A DNA stretch of 42,626 nucleotides from Lachnospiraceae bacterium (GTDB taxonomy: Bacteria > Bacillota > Clostridia > Lachnospirales > Anaerotignaceae). The notes under the pieces are model-generated. The model saw only the letters and a program-made list of their open reading frames with translations. It did not search any database and was not told where the DNA came from. The position numbers were made by a program, and so were the translations under genes. Of the stretch, positions 1 through 8,254 are shown piece after piece (positions within the stretch are counted from its first letter, which is position 1; every line of letters starts with the position of its first letter). The stretch lies in assembly GCA_003543235.1 (NCBI GenBank), contig DPJA01000012.1, positions 1-42,626 of the forward strand, read 5' to 3'.

Positions 1-1004
1 CTCAAGGCGACACTGGTGCTACTGGCCTGTCTGGTCCAGCAGGTCCTAAAGGTGATACTGGTGCTACTGGAGCCACTGGAACAACTGGCAATACAGGTCC
101 TCAAGGTGACGCTGGTGCTACTGGTCCGTCTGGCCCAGCAGGTCCTAAAGGCGACACTGGTGCTACTGGCTCGTCTGGCCCAGCAGGTCCTAAAGGTGAT
201 ACTGGTGCTACTGGAGCAACTGGAACAACTGGCTCTACCGGTCCTCAAGGCGACACTGGTGCTACTGGTCCGTCTGGTCCAGCAGGTCCTAAAGGCGATA
301 CTGGTGCTACTGGTCCGTCTGGTCCAGCAGGTCCGCAAGGAAACCCTGGTGCTACTGGTACTACTGGAGCCACTGGCGATACTGGTCCTCAAGGTGATGC
401 TGGTGCTACTGGTCCGTCTGGTCCAGCAGGTCCTAAAGGCGATACCGGTGCTACTGGTCCGTCTGGTCCAGCAGGTCCGCAAGGAAACCCTGGTGCTACT
501 GGTACTACTGGAGCCACTGGTGCTACCGGTCCCACTGGTGCTACCGGACCTCAAGGACCTGCAGGTGGCATATTAAACTTTGCAGATTTTTTTGCACTAA
601 TGCCACACGATAATTTAACAACTGTTGGCGTTGGAACTGATGTAAGTTTTCCACAAAACGGACCTTCTAGTGGAATGTTAATTATACGCACCAGTGATAG
701 TACATTTAAATTATCTTCTATTGGTGTATATCAGGTGTTGTTTCAAGTAAGCGTAGATGAACCTGGTCAGTTAGTTTTAACTCTTGATTCAGGAGCGGGA
801 AGTTTCGAACTACCAGAAACTGTGGTAGGTCGGGCAACTGGTACCTCTCAAATAGTTGGAATTGCTCTTATCAAAACAACGGTAGTCGACTCAATACTGA
901 CGGTACGAAATCCAGCTAGTGAATCAACGGCTCTAACAATTACTCCTCTTGCAGGTGGAGCCGAACCCGTATCCGCACATCTTGTAATTATGCAAATAGC
1001 ATAG
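1..1004 (+). CDS. Collagen-like surface protein with BclA-like C-terminal domain (5' end outside window)
   Basis: The reading frame whose codons begin at base 3 is open from the window edge to the TAG at 1002-1004. It encodes about 60 uninterrupted Gly-X-Y triplets (GPK, GDT, GAT, GPS, GPA, GPQ, GNP), then a globular tail of about 145 residues beginning GGILNFADFFALMP. The tail contains VVGRATGTSQIVG, LTVRNPA and PVSAHLVI, typical of the jelly-roll C-terminal domain of clostridial BclA-type collagen-like proteins. Such proteins form trimeric filaments on the spore exosporium or cell surface. Threonine is very common at the Y position, which in BclA relatives is a glycosylation site (family knowledge). 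The start, any anchoring N-terminus and the promoter lie outside the window. A hairpin follows at 1061-1093. The family call is firm; the spore location is inference. Confidence 0.88.
   Translation, partial: QGDTGATGLSGPAGPKGDTGATGATGTTGNTGPQGDAGATGPSGPAGPKGDTGATGSSGPAGPKGDTGATGATGTTGSTGPQGDTGATGPSGPAGPKGDTGATGPSGPAGPQGNPGATGTTGATGDTGPQGDAGATGPSGPAGPKGDTGATGPSGPAGPQGNPGATGTTGATGATGPTGATGPQGPAGGILNFADFFALMPHDNLTTVGVGTDVSFPQNGPSSGMLIIRTSDSTFKLSSIGVYQVLFQVSVDEPGQLVLTLDSGAGSFELPETVVGRATGTSQIVGIALIKTTVVDSILTVRNPASESTALTITPLAGGAEPVSAHLVIMQIA
96..527 (+). repeat. Three tandem 144-bp units (48 residues each) in the collagen region
   Basis: Units run 96-239, 240-383 and 384-527. Each encodes sixteen G-X-Y triplets starting GPQ-GD. 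The second and third units differ at only two residues, while the first differs more. A partial unit precedes at 1-95. This is an internal minisatellite, so repeat number is likely to vary between strains. Confidence 0.85.
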
Positions 1005-1060
1005 AGTAGAATACTAAAATGATGTGATACCCTTTGATGATACCTTCTCTAATTTGGAAG

Positions 1061-1093
1061 TATAGGCCTCTTAATTTTTCTAAGAGGCCTATA
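1061..1093 (+). terminator. Perfect 13-bp hairpin after the collagen-like gene
   Basis: TATAGGCCTCTTA (1061-1073) pairs perfectly with TAAGAGGCCTATA (1081-1093) across a 7-base loop. There is no clear T-run on either side, so it is only probably a terminator. It lies between the collagen-like gene and the convergent metE and could serve both. Confidence 0.55.
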
Positions 1094-1262
1094 TCCTATA
1101 TATGAAGAGTATGGTATTGCAGATTATGAAAAGAAGTAACTGCTAATGGAAAATGATATTTTAAAGCACTGCCTTTGGCTTAAAACGTTCCCTTAGCAAA
1201 AAGGTTGTCCTTATTTTATTATATATAAATATTCCGTCTAACGGCGGTCTCTCAGCTATTAT

Positions 1263-3533
1263 TTATAAACTTTCTCTTACTATTTTTGCCGCTTCCACTA
1301 AATTTTTAAGGCTGGCTATGGTTTCTGGTATCCCTCTTGTTTTTAAACCACAATCCGGATTTACCCATAACTTATTCTTATCAATCTTTTCAAGCATTTT
1401 TTGCAATACCTGTACAATCTCTTCCACTGTGGGTATTCTTGGTGAATGTATGTCATATACCCCTGGCCCAACCTCAGTTTCAAAATTATTAGCCTTTAAG
1501 GCATCAATAATAGTAAGCTTAGAGCGTGATGCTTCAAATGAAATAACATCTGCATCCATATTATCAATATCTTTCACAATTTCTTCAAATTCACTGTAAC
1601 ACATATGCGTATGAATCTGTGTTTCTGGTTTTACTCTGCTATGGCAAAGACGAAATGCAGGAATTGCCCAATCCAGATATTCGCTGTACCATTCATTTCT
1701 TCTGATAGGAAGTTTTTCCTTCAAAGCCGCCTCATCAATCTGAATAATTTTAATTCCTAATTTTTCCAAGTCACAAACCTCTTCACGAATAGCAATACCT
1801 ATCTGATATGCCATCTCCTGAAGACTTACATCTTCTCTTGGGAATGACCAGTTAAGAATTGTTACTGGCCCAGTAAGCATTCCCTTAACTGGTTTATTAG
1901 TTAAGCTCTGTGCATATTTAGAATATTTAACAGTAATTGGTCTAATACGTTTTACATCTCCAAAGATAATTGGCGGTTTAACACATCTTGTACCGTAAGA
2001 CTGCACCCATGCTTTCTCTGTGAAAACATAACCCTCAAGATTTTCACCAAAAAATTCTACCATGTCATTGCGTTCATATTCACCATGTACTAATACATCC
2101 AGTCCTAGTTCTTCCTGTTGCCTAATACACGCCTCGATTAATTTAAACACCTGTTTTTCGTATGTTTTCTCATCTATTTCTCCAGTGCGGTAATTGCTCC
2201 TGTTCTTCTTAACTTCCTGTGTTTGTGGAAAAGACCCAATAGTGGTAGTTGGAAATAACGGAAATCCAAATTCTTTTTTCTGAATTTTCTCTCTTTCCTT
2301 TCGGTCTATCTTTCTAATGAAATCTTTCTCTGAAAGTGCTGCCACCTCTGCTTGAATTTCTTTACTTTCATATAATCTTACGGCTTCAAAAACTTCTCTA
2401 TTCCTTTTATATTCTGTCAATGCTTCATAATCATCGCTTTCTGTAATATATGAAAGTTCATGGATTTCACTAAGTTTTTCCTTTGCAAATGCAAAATGTT
2501 TTTTGACGTTTTCTTCCATCTTTGTTTCGTTTTCAAGGGTATATGGGTTATGCAATAGCGAACATGACGTTGAAATTACAACATTTTTTGCATGTTTTTT
2601 TATTTCTGATAGCATATCGAGAATTCTCTTGTAATCACATTTCCAGATATTCTTGCCATTTATAACACCAGCAAATAAAATTTTATCCTCTGGAAAATTA
2701 TTCAACCTCAATAATTCCAGATTTCTCTTTCCTTCTAAAAAATCTAATCCAATCCCATCAAATTCTAAATCCATAATATCCTTGTAGCAATCTCTTACGT
2801 CCCCAAAATAGGTCTGAAGTAAAACTTTTACATTGTTTTTGTTACCCAAAATCCTTTTATACAATGCTACAAAAAATTGAATTTCTTCTGCTGTTAAATC
2901 TGTTACTAATGCAGGCTCATCAAACTGAACCCACTTTGTGCCAAGTTCATTCAACTTATTTAAAATATCCCCATATGCCTTAACTAGCTGTTCTGCATAA
3001 TTAGCAGCTGTATTTTTACCGTTATATTTTGCAAGCTTTAAAAATGTAAATGCTCCAATAATTACAGGCTTTGTTTCTATCCCATATTCTTTAGCTTCTT
3101 TATATTCATGAAACGGTTTATTGCCACACAGTGTAATCTTTGTATCATCATTAATTTCTGGTACCATGTAATGATAATTGGTATTGAACCACTTTTTCAT
3201 TGCAAAAGCTTTTACATCGCCCTGTTCGCCCTGATATCCTCTTGCCATGGCAAAATAAGTCTGCTGTTCATTTAACCCTAGCTTTTGGTACTCTTTTGGG
3301 ATAGCATTTAACAAAACTGTTGTGTCCAGCATACCATCATAAAAGGAAAAATCATTGGATGATATGAAATCAATCCCAGCCTTTTGCTGTAACTGCCAGT
3401 GTTCTTTTCTTAATTCTTTTGCTACTACATCTAAACTTTCCTCTGTTATCTGACCACGAAAATACTTTTCAGATGCAAACTTTAGTTCTCTCAGTTTTCC
3501 CACTCTAGGGAAACCAATGACTGCACTTTTCAT
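1263..3533 (-). CDS. metE: Cobalamin-independent methionine synthase MetE
   Basis: 5-methyltetrahydropteroyltriglutamate-homocysteine methyltransferase, which makes methionine from homocysteine and methyl-tetrahydrofolate in the cytoplasm without B12. The 756 residues match the usual length of about 755. The N-terminus (VIGFPRVGKLRELK) is that of the family's first barrel. The C-terminal barrel keeps the zinc site: H-x-C in IHTHMCYSEF near residue 640, and the last cysteine in NPDCGLKTRG near residue 728. The ATG at 3533 is preceded by GGAGG. The upstream LysR-type gene is in the same orientation and is the obvious candidate regulator. A weak TATACT -10 candidate lies near 3575-3580, just downstream of the dyad at 3612-3656. 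No S-box or T-box leader was recognised in the roughly 175-base upstream gap. Confidence 0.96.
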   Translation of the reverse strand: MKSAVIGFPRVGKLRELKFASEKYFRGQITEESLDVVAKELRKEHWQLQQKAGIDFISSNDFSFYDGMLDTTVLLNAIPKEYQKLGLNEQQTYFAMARGYQGEQGDVKAFAMKKWFNTNYHYMVPEINDDTKITLCGNKPFHEYKEAKEYGIETKPVIIGAFTFLKLAKYNGKNTAANYAEQLVKAYGDILNKLNELGTKWVQFDEPALVTDLTAEEIQFFVALYKRILGNKNNVKVLLQTYFGDVRDCYKDIMDLEFDGIGLDFLEGKRNLELLRLNNFPEDKILFAGVINGKNIWKCDYKRILDMLSEIKKHAKNVVISTSCSLLHNPYTLENETKMEENVKKHFAFAKEKLSEIHELSYITESDDYEALTEYKRNREVFEAVRLYESKEIQAEVAALSEKDFIRKIDRKEREKIQKKEFGFPLFPTTTIGSFPQTQEVKKNRSNYRTGEIDEKTYEKQVFKLIEACIRQQEELGLDVLVHGEYERNDMVEFFGENLEGYVFTEKAWVQSYGTRCVKPPIIFGDVKRIRPITVKYSKYAQSLTNKPVKGMLTGPVTILNWSFPREDVSLQEMAYQIGIAIREEVCDLEKLGIKIIQIDEAALKEKLPIRRNEWYSEYLDWAIPAFRLCHSRVKPETQIHTHMCYSEFEEIVKDIDNMDADVISFEASRSKLTIIDALKANNFETEVGPGVYDIHSPRIPTVEEIVQVLQKMLEKIDKNKLWVNPDCGLKTRGIPETIASLKNLVEAAKIVRESL

Positions 3534-3611
3534 AAATAACCTCCATATTAGCTTTTTTATTTTTTCTATTTACCAGTATAGAGCAGTTTGATTGCCTTGA
3601 AAAATACAAAA

Positions 3612-3656
3612 AAATATGTGTTTGATATAGCTTTAAACTATTTCAACCACATATTT
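3612..3656 (-). terminator. 19-bp near-perfect dyad between the lysR-type gene and metE; terminator and/or operator
   Basis: Arms at 3612-3630 and 3638-3656 match at 17 of 19 positions around a 7-base loop. Read on the minus strand, the hairpin ends in seven T residues (3614 down to 3608), as expected of an intrinsic terminator for the LysR-type gene ending at 3710. The inner arms (TGATATAG / CTATTTCA) also look like a LysR-type dyad just upstream of metE. The stem is AT-rich, so either role, or both, is possible. Confidence 0.6.
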
Positions 3657-3709
3657 ATACATCGTCGCTATGCCAAATTCTATAATACAAATATAATACA
3701 TTCCATTTT

Positions 3710-4621
3710 TCATTGAGTATATGCAAATATATGCCTTTTTAACGCTTCAATATATGCCACACCATACCTGCTAAGTGCCACGTTTTTTTGCTTTATAATC
3801 CCAACTCGCATATATTCATCTACTTTTAGTGGTTTTGCAATGATATTCTCACCATTTAGCTCCTTGCTGATTACCCCTGTGCTAACTGTATATCCATTCA
3901 ATCCTATGACCAAATTAAATAGCGTTGCCCTATCTCTAACCTTGATGTTTTTATTTCGGTCAAGGGTACTAAGAATTTCCTCAGAAAAGTAGAAAGAATT
4001 ATAATCTCCTTGCTCAAAGGAAAGATAAGGATACTCCTCAATCTCATTCATGGTAATTTCTCTTTTTTTGGCAAGTGGATGTTTTGAACTAATAAAAACA
4101 TTTGGATTTGCTATAAAAAGTTCACAAAATACCAGACCTTTCTGCTTAATAAGCTTCATAATTACCTCTTCATTTTTTGAAGAAGTATAAATAATACCTA
4201 TTTCACTTTTCAATCTGTTTATATCTTCTATAATCTCATAGGTTTGGGTTTCTCTCAATGTGAAGTCATATTGATTTCCCCCAAATTCACGAATTACATC
4301 TACAAACGCATTTACGGCAAAGGAATAATGCTGGGTCGAAACAGAAAACCTTGTACTTTGTTTCTTCACATTTAGAAACTTTTCTTCTAAAAGGTTTGCT
4401 TGTTCAAGAACCTGTCTGGCATAGGCAAGAAATTCATCACCTGTATTTGATACTACAATTCCCTTATTGGTTCGGTTAAATATTGTTATCTGCATTTCAT
4501 TTTCCAGTTCTTTAATGGCATTGGTAAGACTTGGCTGGGATATGAATAACTCCTTGGCAGCATCACTAATTGTTCCCTTATCGGCTACTTTTACCACATA
4601 TTTTAGTTGCTGTAAAGTCAT
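3710..4621 (-). CDS. LysR-type transcriptional regulator, candidate metE activator
   Basis: At 303 residues this has normal LysR length. The N-terminal winged helix-turn-helix covers about residues 1-60 (MTLQQLKYVVKVADKGTISD, then SQPSLTNAIKELE). A linker helix follows, then a two-lobed effector-binding domain (about 90-300). An AGGAG site lies about ten bases before the ATG at 4621. It sits directly upstream of metE in the same orientation, and LysR-type regulators of methionine or cysteine genes are common beside metE (MetR, MtaR and CysB relatives), so control of metE is inferred. The upstream YcgQ-like gene ends 53 bases away with no strong terminator seen, so readthrough from the metal module is possible. 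The effector cannot be told from sequence. Confidence 0.88.
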   Translation of the reverse strand: MTLQQLKYVVKVADKGTISDAAKELFISQPSLTNAIKELENEMQITIFNRTNKGIVVSNTGDEFLAYARQVLEQANLLEEKFLNVKKQSTRFSVSTQHYSFAVNAFVDVIREFGGNQYDFTLRETQTYEIIEDINRLKSEIGIIYTSSKNEEVIMKLIKQKGLVFCELFIANPNVFISSKHPLAKKREITMNEIEEYPYLSFEQGDYNSFYFSEEILSTLDRNKNIKVRDRATLFNLVIGLNGYTVSTGVISKELNGENIIAKPLKVDEYMRVGIIKQKNVALSRYGVAYIEALKRHIFAYTQ

Positions 4622-4674
4622 TTTTACCTATCCTCTCCTTTTGCTTATACGCTTTAGTATACATATATATTTTA

Positions 4675-5553
4675 TTAATAATTATTATAATATATATATT
4701 CAACTTCTGGTGCTTCACCATCTGTTATGGTAACATCCTTTAGAATTGGTACCATATAGCCATTGTATTCATATTCCGATATTGTCCCTGTTACTGTAAT
4801 CCATTCATCATCTGTTAATTCACTTCTTATATCACTTTCACAAACAATTCCGTATCCAACCAAGTCTGCGGCACAGCATACCATAAAATATCTTCCTGCC
4901 AAAAATTGATTAGCTTTAAAATCTTCCATTGAATATACTTGTGCTAAATACTTACACTTTTTTCCAACAAAATCATCAAGATTATCATATACATCGCCAT
5001 ACCAATCTGCAAATATATCATCGTTGATAACCAAAACACCATCAACTTCATATTGAGAATATTTTTCATAGGCATTACTTGTTTCTTCCACCTCATCATT
5101 TTCTCCCTCGCTTTGCTGAGTTGAAGCTGTTGCATCAATTATATCCGTTGGAGATTTTTCGCTTGTAATATTCTCGTCATAATATCTATCTGTATTAGTA
5201 TTGTCTATGGTATTAGTATCTGTTTCACTATTTGATGCAACAATATCACTATTTGCAATAGTCATATCCTTACTATTAACGCCTGTGGCTGGAAATAATA
5301 ATGCCCCTAACAACGGAATAGCAAAAATTATATAATGTCTTATGTTTACATTGTGTCTAGCTTTTTTAATTTTTGCTATTAGACTTACTGCAAATAAAAT
5401 TAATATAATAATTGAAGTCCATATTCCCACATAAAATCTAGGGTGAACATAATAATTTACTTCCTTGCTAACCATTGCATATATTAATAAACAGGCAATA
5501 GCAATCAATATAAATATTTGAACTATTGCTTCCATATTCTTTTTTCTACCCAT
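4675..5553 (-). CDS. YcgQ-like membrane protein (TIGR03943 / DUF1980 family)
   Basis: 292 residues from the ATG at 5553, chosen because AAGGAGG lies just before it; a longer frame to 5589 lacks such a site. The N-terminus has about three membrane segments (residues 10-30, 42-60, 75-90). A low-complexity acidic and Ser/Thr-rich linker follows, then a C-terminal domain with VCCAADLVGYGIVCESD, whose paired cysteines are typical of this family. YcgQ proteins nearly always pair with a YcgR (DUF318) permease, and here one ends 10 bases upstream. The molecular role of the pair is not settled. The linked GTPases and ZnuA-like protein point to metal handling, probably zinc (inference). Confidence 0.8.
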   Translation of the reverse strand: MGRKKNMEAIVQIFILIAIACLLIYAMVSKEVNYYVHPRFYVGIWTSIIILILFAVSLIAKIKKARHNVNIRHYIIFAIPLLGALLFPATGVNSKDMTIANSDIVASNSETDTNTIDNTNTDRYYDENITSEKSPTDIIDATASTQQSEGENDEVEETSNAYEKYSQYEVDGVLVINDDIFADWYGDVYDNLDDFVGKKCKYLAQVYSMEDFKANQFLAGRYFMVCCAADLVGYGIVCESDIRSELTDDEWITVTGTISEYEYNGYMVPILKDVTITDGEAPEVEYIYYNNY

Positions 5554-5563
5554 GTCTGCCTCC

Positions 5564-7141
5564 TTACACAAAGAATGATAAAGTACCAAAAACTATGGCA
5601 CTTTCTATGATTACAAGAGTTGCAAGAAACAGTAGAAATCTTTTCTTTAGAATTTCCGAAAGCATTACCATGTTCTTCAGGTCAAGCATTGGTCCCATGA
5701 CAATAAATGATAAAATTGGAACTGTTGAAAAATTATTAGAAAAACTTCTTCCAATAAATGCGTTGGAAGTTGAGCAAGTAGACATAAGCATCGCTGCTAC
5801 AGTCATAACTACAAACTGAATAATAATATTATTGCCAATAAAACTTTTCATAGTTTGTGGCATAATAGTCTGTAAAACAGCTGATATTAATGCCCCAACT
5901 ATTACATATTCTGCCACCCTAAAAAATTCAACCTGTGCTCCAGCAAAAACTGCTTCAATTTTTCCTTTTGTTCCATCATACTTTAATTCCAAAACATCTT
6001 TTCCAATGCTCATGGTTCTCCGATTTCCTTTCGTAACATCCTTTGTTTCAAGTTTCATTAGTTTCAATATAATCCCTGCCATAATTCCAATAATTAAACC
6101 TGCTACAACCCTTACAACTGCAAGATACGGCTGTTCTGGAAATGCGTAAAGCATAGAAATAATAACAATAGGGCTTACTGCTGATGATGATAACCAAAAA
6201 GTTATCGTTTGCGGAAGAGGTGTTTCTTTCTTTAAAAGCCCAGATATAATTGGCACCATTCCACAATCGCATATTGGCATAAAAAGTCCTGCTGCTGAAG
6301 CAATCACAAAGGAATACCAACTTCCTTTTGATATTTGTTTCATAATCCATCCTGTTGATGCAAATATCTGAATTCCTGCTGAAATAAAGGCTCCTAATAA
6401 AATAAATGGAATTGACTGCATAAGAATACTCAAAAACACAGTTACCATGGATTGTGTATGCCTGTATGCGTTAGGAAATTCAATTATTAAAAACAGAGAA
6501 AAGCAAAAGGCTAAAAAAATTCCTATTTTTAAATTAATCTTTAAAATCATAGAAGTATTTTCAGGATTATTGACTGTCAGAAAACGCTCTTTTAGTATCT
6601 TGTCTGTTTCAATCTTATTTGTGAACGTTACACTAGTTCTGGGATTAATATTTTTAATATCTCTGGTCAACTTTTTTTGCATTCCCTGATGAAGTTTTTC
6701 AAATCTGTTAAATATAACAATGTCACTATTTAAAATATGTGGCTGCATAACCGTTGCCATATTACTTAACTGATTTCTAAAATTTCCCGATTCACTTACA
6801 AAAACAACATTTCTAAATTTATATTCAAATGGTGTTTTTAATCCCAATATTTCAGAAATATTCCATGTCCCATTATATTCCACAAGTATGTAATCGGGAG
6901 AATATTCATCTTCGATTTTTATAAATAAATCATCATTTACATCTGATTCATTTTCCACCGTCAGAATTTCAATATTCATTTCCTCTAATTTTTTTTCATC
7001 ATATTCTGTAAAGCCCTCTTCACAAATAACTAATATGATTTTTTCAAATTCTTCTAAGTAATCGCTTTGTAATAATTCGTTTATGACAGTAGTTTTTCCA
7101 CTTTCAAGAAGTCCTGTTATAATATCTATATACGTTGCCAT
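5564..7141 (-). CDS. Fusion of a G3E GTPase-like domain to a YcgR/DUF318 permease
   Basis: 525 residues. Residues 1-200 resemble COG0523/CobW GTPases: the Walker A motif is GLLESGKT (10-17) and the overall order of elements follows the neighbouring COG0523 protein. However, the ENEFGE and CxCC motifs of that family are absent and the NKxD motif reads NRFE (145-148). From about residue 205 a permease begins with about nine membrane segments. It contains PICDCGMVP (C291, C293) and STCSTSNAF, typical of DUF318/YcgR. No stop or frameshift separates the halves, and the ATG at 7141 has its own GAGGT site overlapping the previous stop. It lies between a canonical COG0523 GTPase and a YcgQ-like gene. 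The likely role is nucleotide-gated or chaperone-coupled metal transport (inference); substrate and direction are unknown. Confidence 0.85.
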   Translation of the reverse strand: MATYIDIITGLLESGKTTVINELLQSDYLEEFEKIILVICEEGFTEYDEKKLEEMNIEILTVENESDVNDDLFIKIEDEYSPDYILVEYNGTWNISEILGLKTPFEYKFRNVVFVSESGNFRNQLSNMATVMQPHILNSDIVIFNRFEKLHQGMQKKLTRDIKNINPRTSVTFTNKIETDKILKERFLTVNNPENTSMILKINLKIGIFLAFCFSLFLIIEFPNAYRHTQSMVTVFLSILMQSIPFILLGAFISAGIQIFASTGWIMKQISKGSWYSFVIASAAGLFMPICDCGMVPIISGLLKKETPLPQTITFWLSSSAVSPIVIISMLYAFPEQPYLAVVRVVAGLIIGIMAGIILKLMKLETKDVTKGNRRTMSIGKDVLELKYDGTKGKIEAVFAGAQVEFFRVAEYVIVGALISAVLQTIMPQTMKSFIGNNIIIQFVVMTVAAMLMSTCSTSNAFIGRSFSNNFSTVPILSFIVMGPMLDLKNMVMLSEILKKRFLLFLATLVIIESAIVFGTLSFFV

Positions 7142-7149
7142 AGCTACCT

Positions 7150-8094
7150 CTATAATTCAAATAGAACTGAAAGAGCGTCCTCGTTTATATGCTCTCCAAT
7201 TACACAAATACGCCCAATACAATCAGGTATTGTATCACTGATTATCACTTCACCCGGTACATAGTCAAATTGAACCCATTTCTCACTTTCTGTACTAACA
7301 ATTCCTTTTGCACGTAAAATATTACCTTCTATATTATTAAGACGATTTAGAATTTCATCTATTTTTCTTAGTTCAAACACTTTTGCTGTTTCTCTTCCCC
7401 AAACATGAAATACTTCGTCTGCATGATGATGGTTTCCATGGTCATGGTGGTGGTTATGCTCTGGTTGTTCCAATAGTGATTTTAAACCAGGTATTTCTTC
7501 GGAAGTTTCTGCTAATTCAATTATTTTTTTACCGTCAACATTTTTCCAGTCCGTTGTTACAACATGGGCTTTGGGATTGTATTTCTGAACATCCTTTAAA
7601 GTATTTTCAATTACTTCTGATTTAGTATTTTGAGTTCTGCTGAATATAATGGTTTTCGCATTTGTAAGCTGATTTGCATAAAACTCTGTAAAGTTTTTTA
7701 AATAAACCTTATATTTCATGGCATCCACCACTGTAATGCACATATTCAGTTCTACTAAGCCATCTTTTAAGAACTTTTTGCATCCATTTATGACATCTGA
7801 TAATTTACCTACCCCAGATGGTTCAATTATAATTCTGTCGGGATGATAAAGTGACAATAATTCTTTTAATGCAGAGCTAAAATCTCCAGCTATGGTACAG
7901 CAGATACATCCAGAATTCATTTCCTTTATTTCAATACCATAATCTTTCAATATGGAACCATCTATTCCTATTTCACCAAATTCATTTTCTATTAAAACTA
8001 TTTTTTCGCCGACAAAAGCCTCTTCTAAAAGTTTTTTAATCAGAGTCGTTTTCCCTGCTCCTAAAAAGCCTGATATAATATCTATTTTTGTCAC
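7150..8094 (-). CDS. COG0523 (CobW/YciC-type) metallochaperone GTPase
   Basis: 314 residues from a GTG at 8094 with AAGGAGG seven bases upstream. Motifs in order: Walker A GFLGAGKT (9-16), ENEFGE (36-41) and the metal-binding GCICC (62-66). A histidine-rich linker, EHNHHHDHGNHHHADE, near residues 210-226 is followed by the CobW C-terminal domain. This architecture is typical of zinc-related G3E GTPases such as B. subtilis YciC/ZagA, which deliver zinc to client proteins when zinc is scarce (family knowledge). A promoter lies at 8142-8170 after the terminator of the ZnuA-like gene. The fusion gene follows after 8 bases, so at least three genes (8094 down to 4675) probably form one transcript. 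The metal is inferred from the histidine stretch and the ZnuA-like neighbour. Confidence 0.9.
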   Translation of the reverse strand: MTKIDIISGFLGAGKTTLIKKLLEEAFVGEKIVLIENEFGEIGIDGSILKDYGIEIKEMNSGCICCTIAGDFSSALKELLSLYHPDRIIIEPSGVGKLSDVINGCKKFLKDGLVELNMCITVVDAMKYKVYLKNFTEFYANQLTNAKTIIFSRTQNTKSEVIENTLKDVQKYNPKAHVVTTDWKNVDGKKIIELAETSEEIPGLKSLLEQPEHNHHHDHGNHHHADEVFHVWGRETAKVFELRKIDEILNRLNNIEGNILRAKGIVSTESEKWVQFDYVPGEVIISDTIPDCIGRICVIGEHINEDALSVLFEL

Positions 8095-8141
8095 TTTGCT
8101 TCCTCCTTATATATCTAGTAATCAGCATATGTTCATAACAC

Positions 8142-8170
8142 ATAATAATGCTCTTTTATTTAAATATCAA
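8142..8170 (-). promoter_or_regulatory. Promoter of the COG0523-permease-YcgQ operon
   Basis: On the minus strand TTGATA (8165-8170) and TATTAT (8142-8147) are separated by exactly 17 bases. It lies 48 bases upstream of the GTG at 8094 and downstream of the terminator at 8188-8222. Confidence 0.6.
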
Positions 8171-8187
8171 CTATAAAAAGAAAAAAG

Positions 8188-8222
8188 AGAAAAGTATTCC
8201 GTTTATCAAGAAATACTTTTCT
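8188..8222 (-). terminator. Terminator of the ZnuA-like gene
   Basis: AGAAAAGTATT (8188-8198) pairs perfectly with AATACTTTTCT (8212-8222) across a 13-base loop. On the minus strand the stem is followed by a T-rich run (CTTTTTTCTTTTT, 8187-8175). It isolates the ZnuA-like gene from the next operon. Confidence 0.75.
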
Positions 8223-8254
8223 TTTTATAAAAATATAATACTTAATATTATTCT

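Noticed and set aside
96..527. CRISPR-like array
   Set aside because: The repeats are coding, lie in one reading frame and have no spacers.
16..576. Open frame encoding a leucine/valine-rich protein within the collagen region
   Set aside because: It is the +1 reading of the Gly-X-Y repeats, kept open by their biased codons. The frame beginning at base 3 gives the collagen sequence and continues into the globular domain.
3534..3709. S-box or T-box riboswitch upstream of metE
   Set aside because: Apart from the single long dyad there are no multi-stem junctions, no specifier-loop pattern and no T-box sequence.
6048..6350. Minus-strand 100-codon frame inside the GTPase-permease gene
   Set aside because: Alternative frame of the permease domain with no ribosome site or motif.
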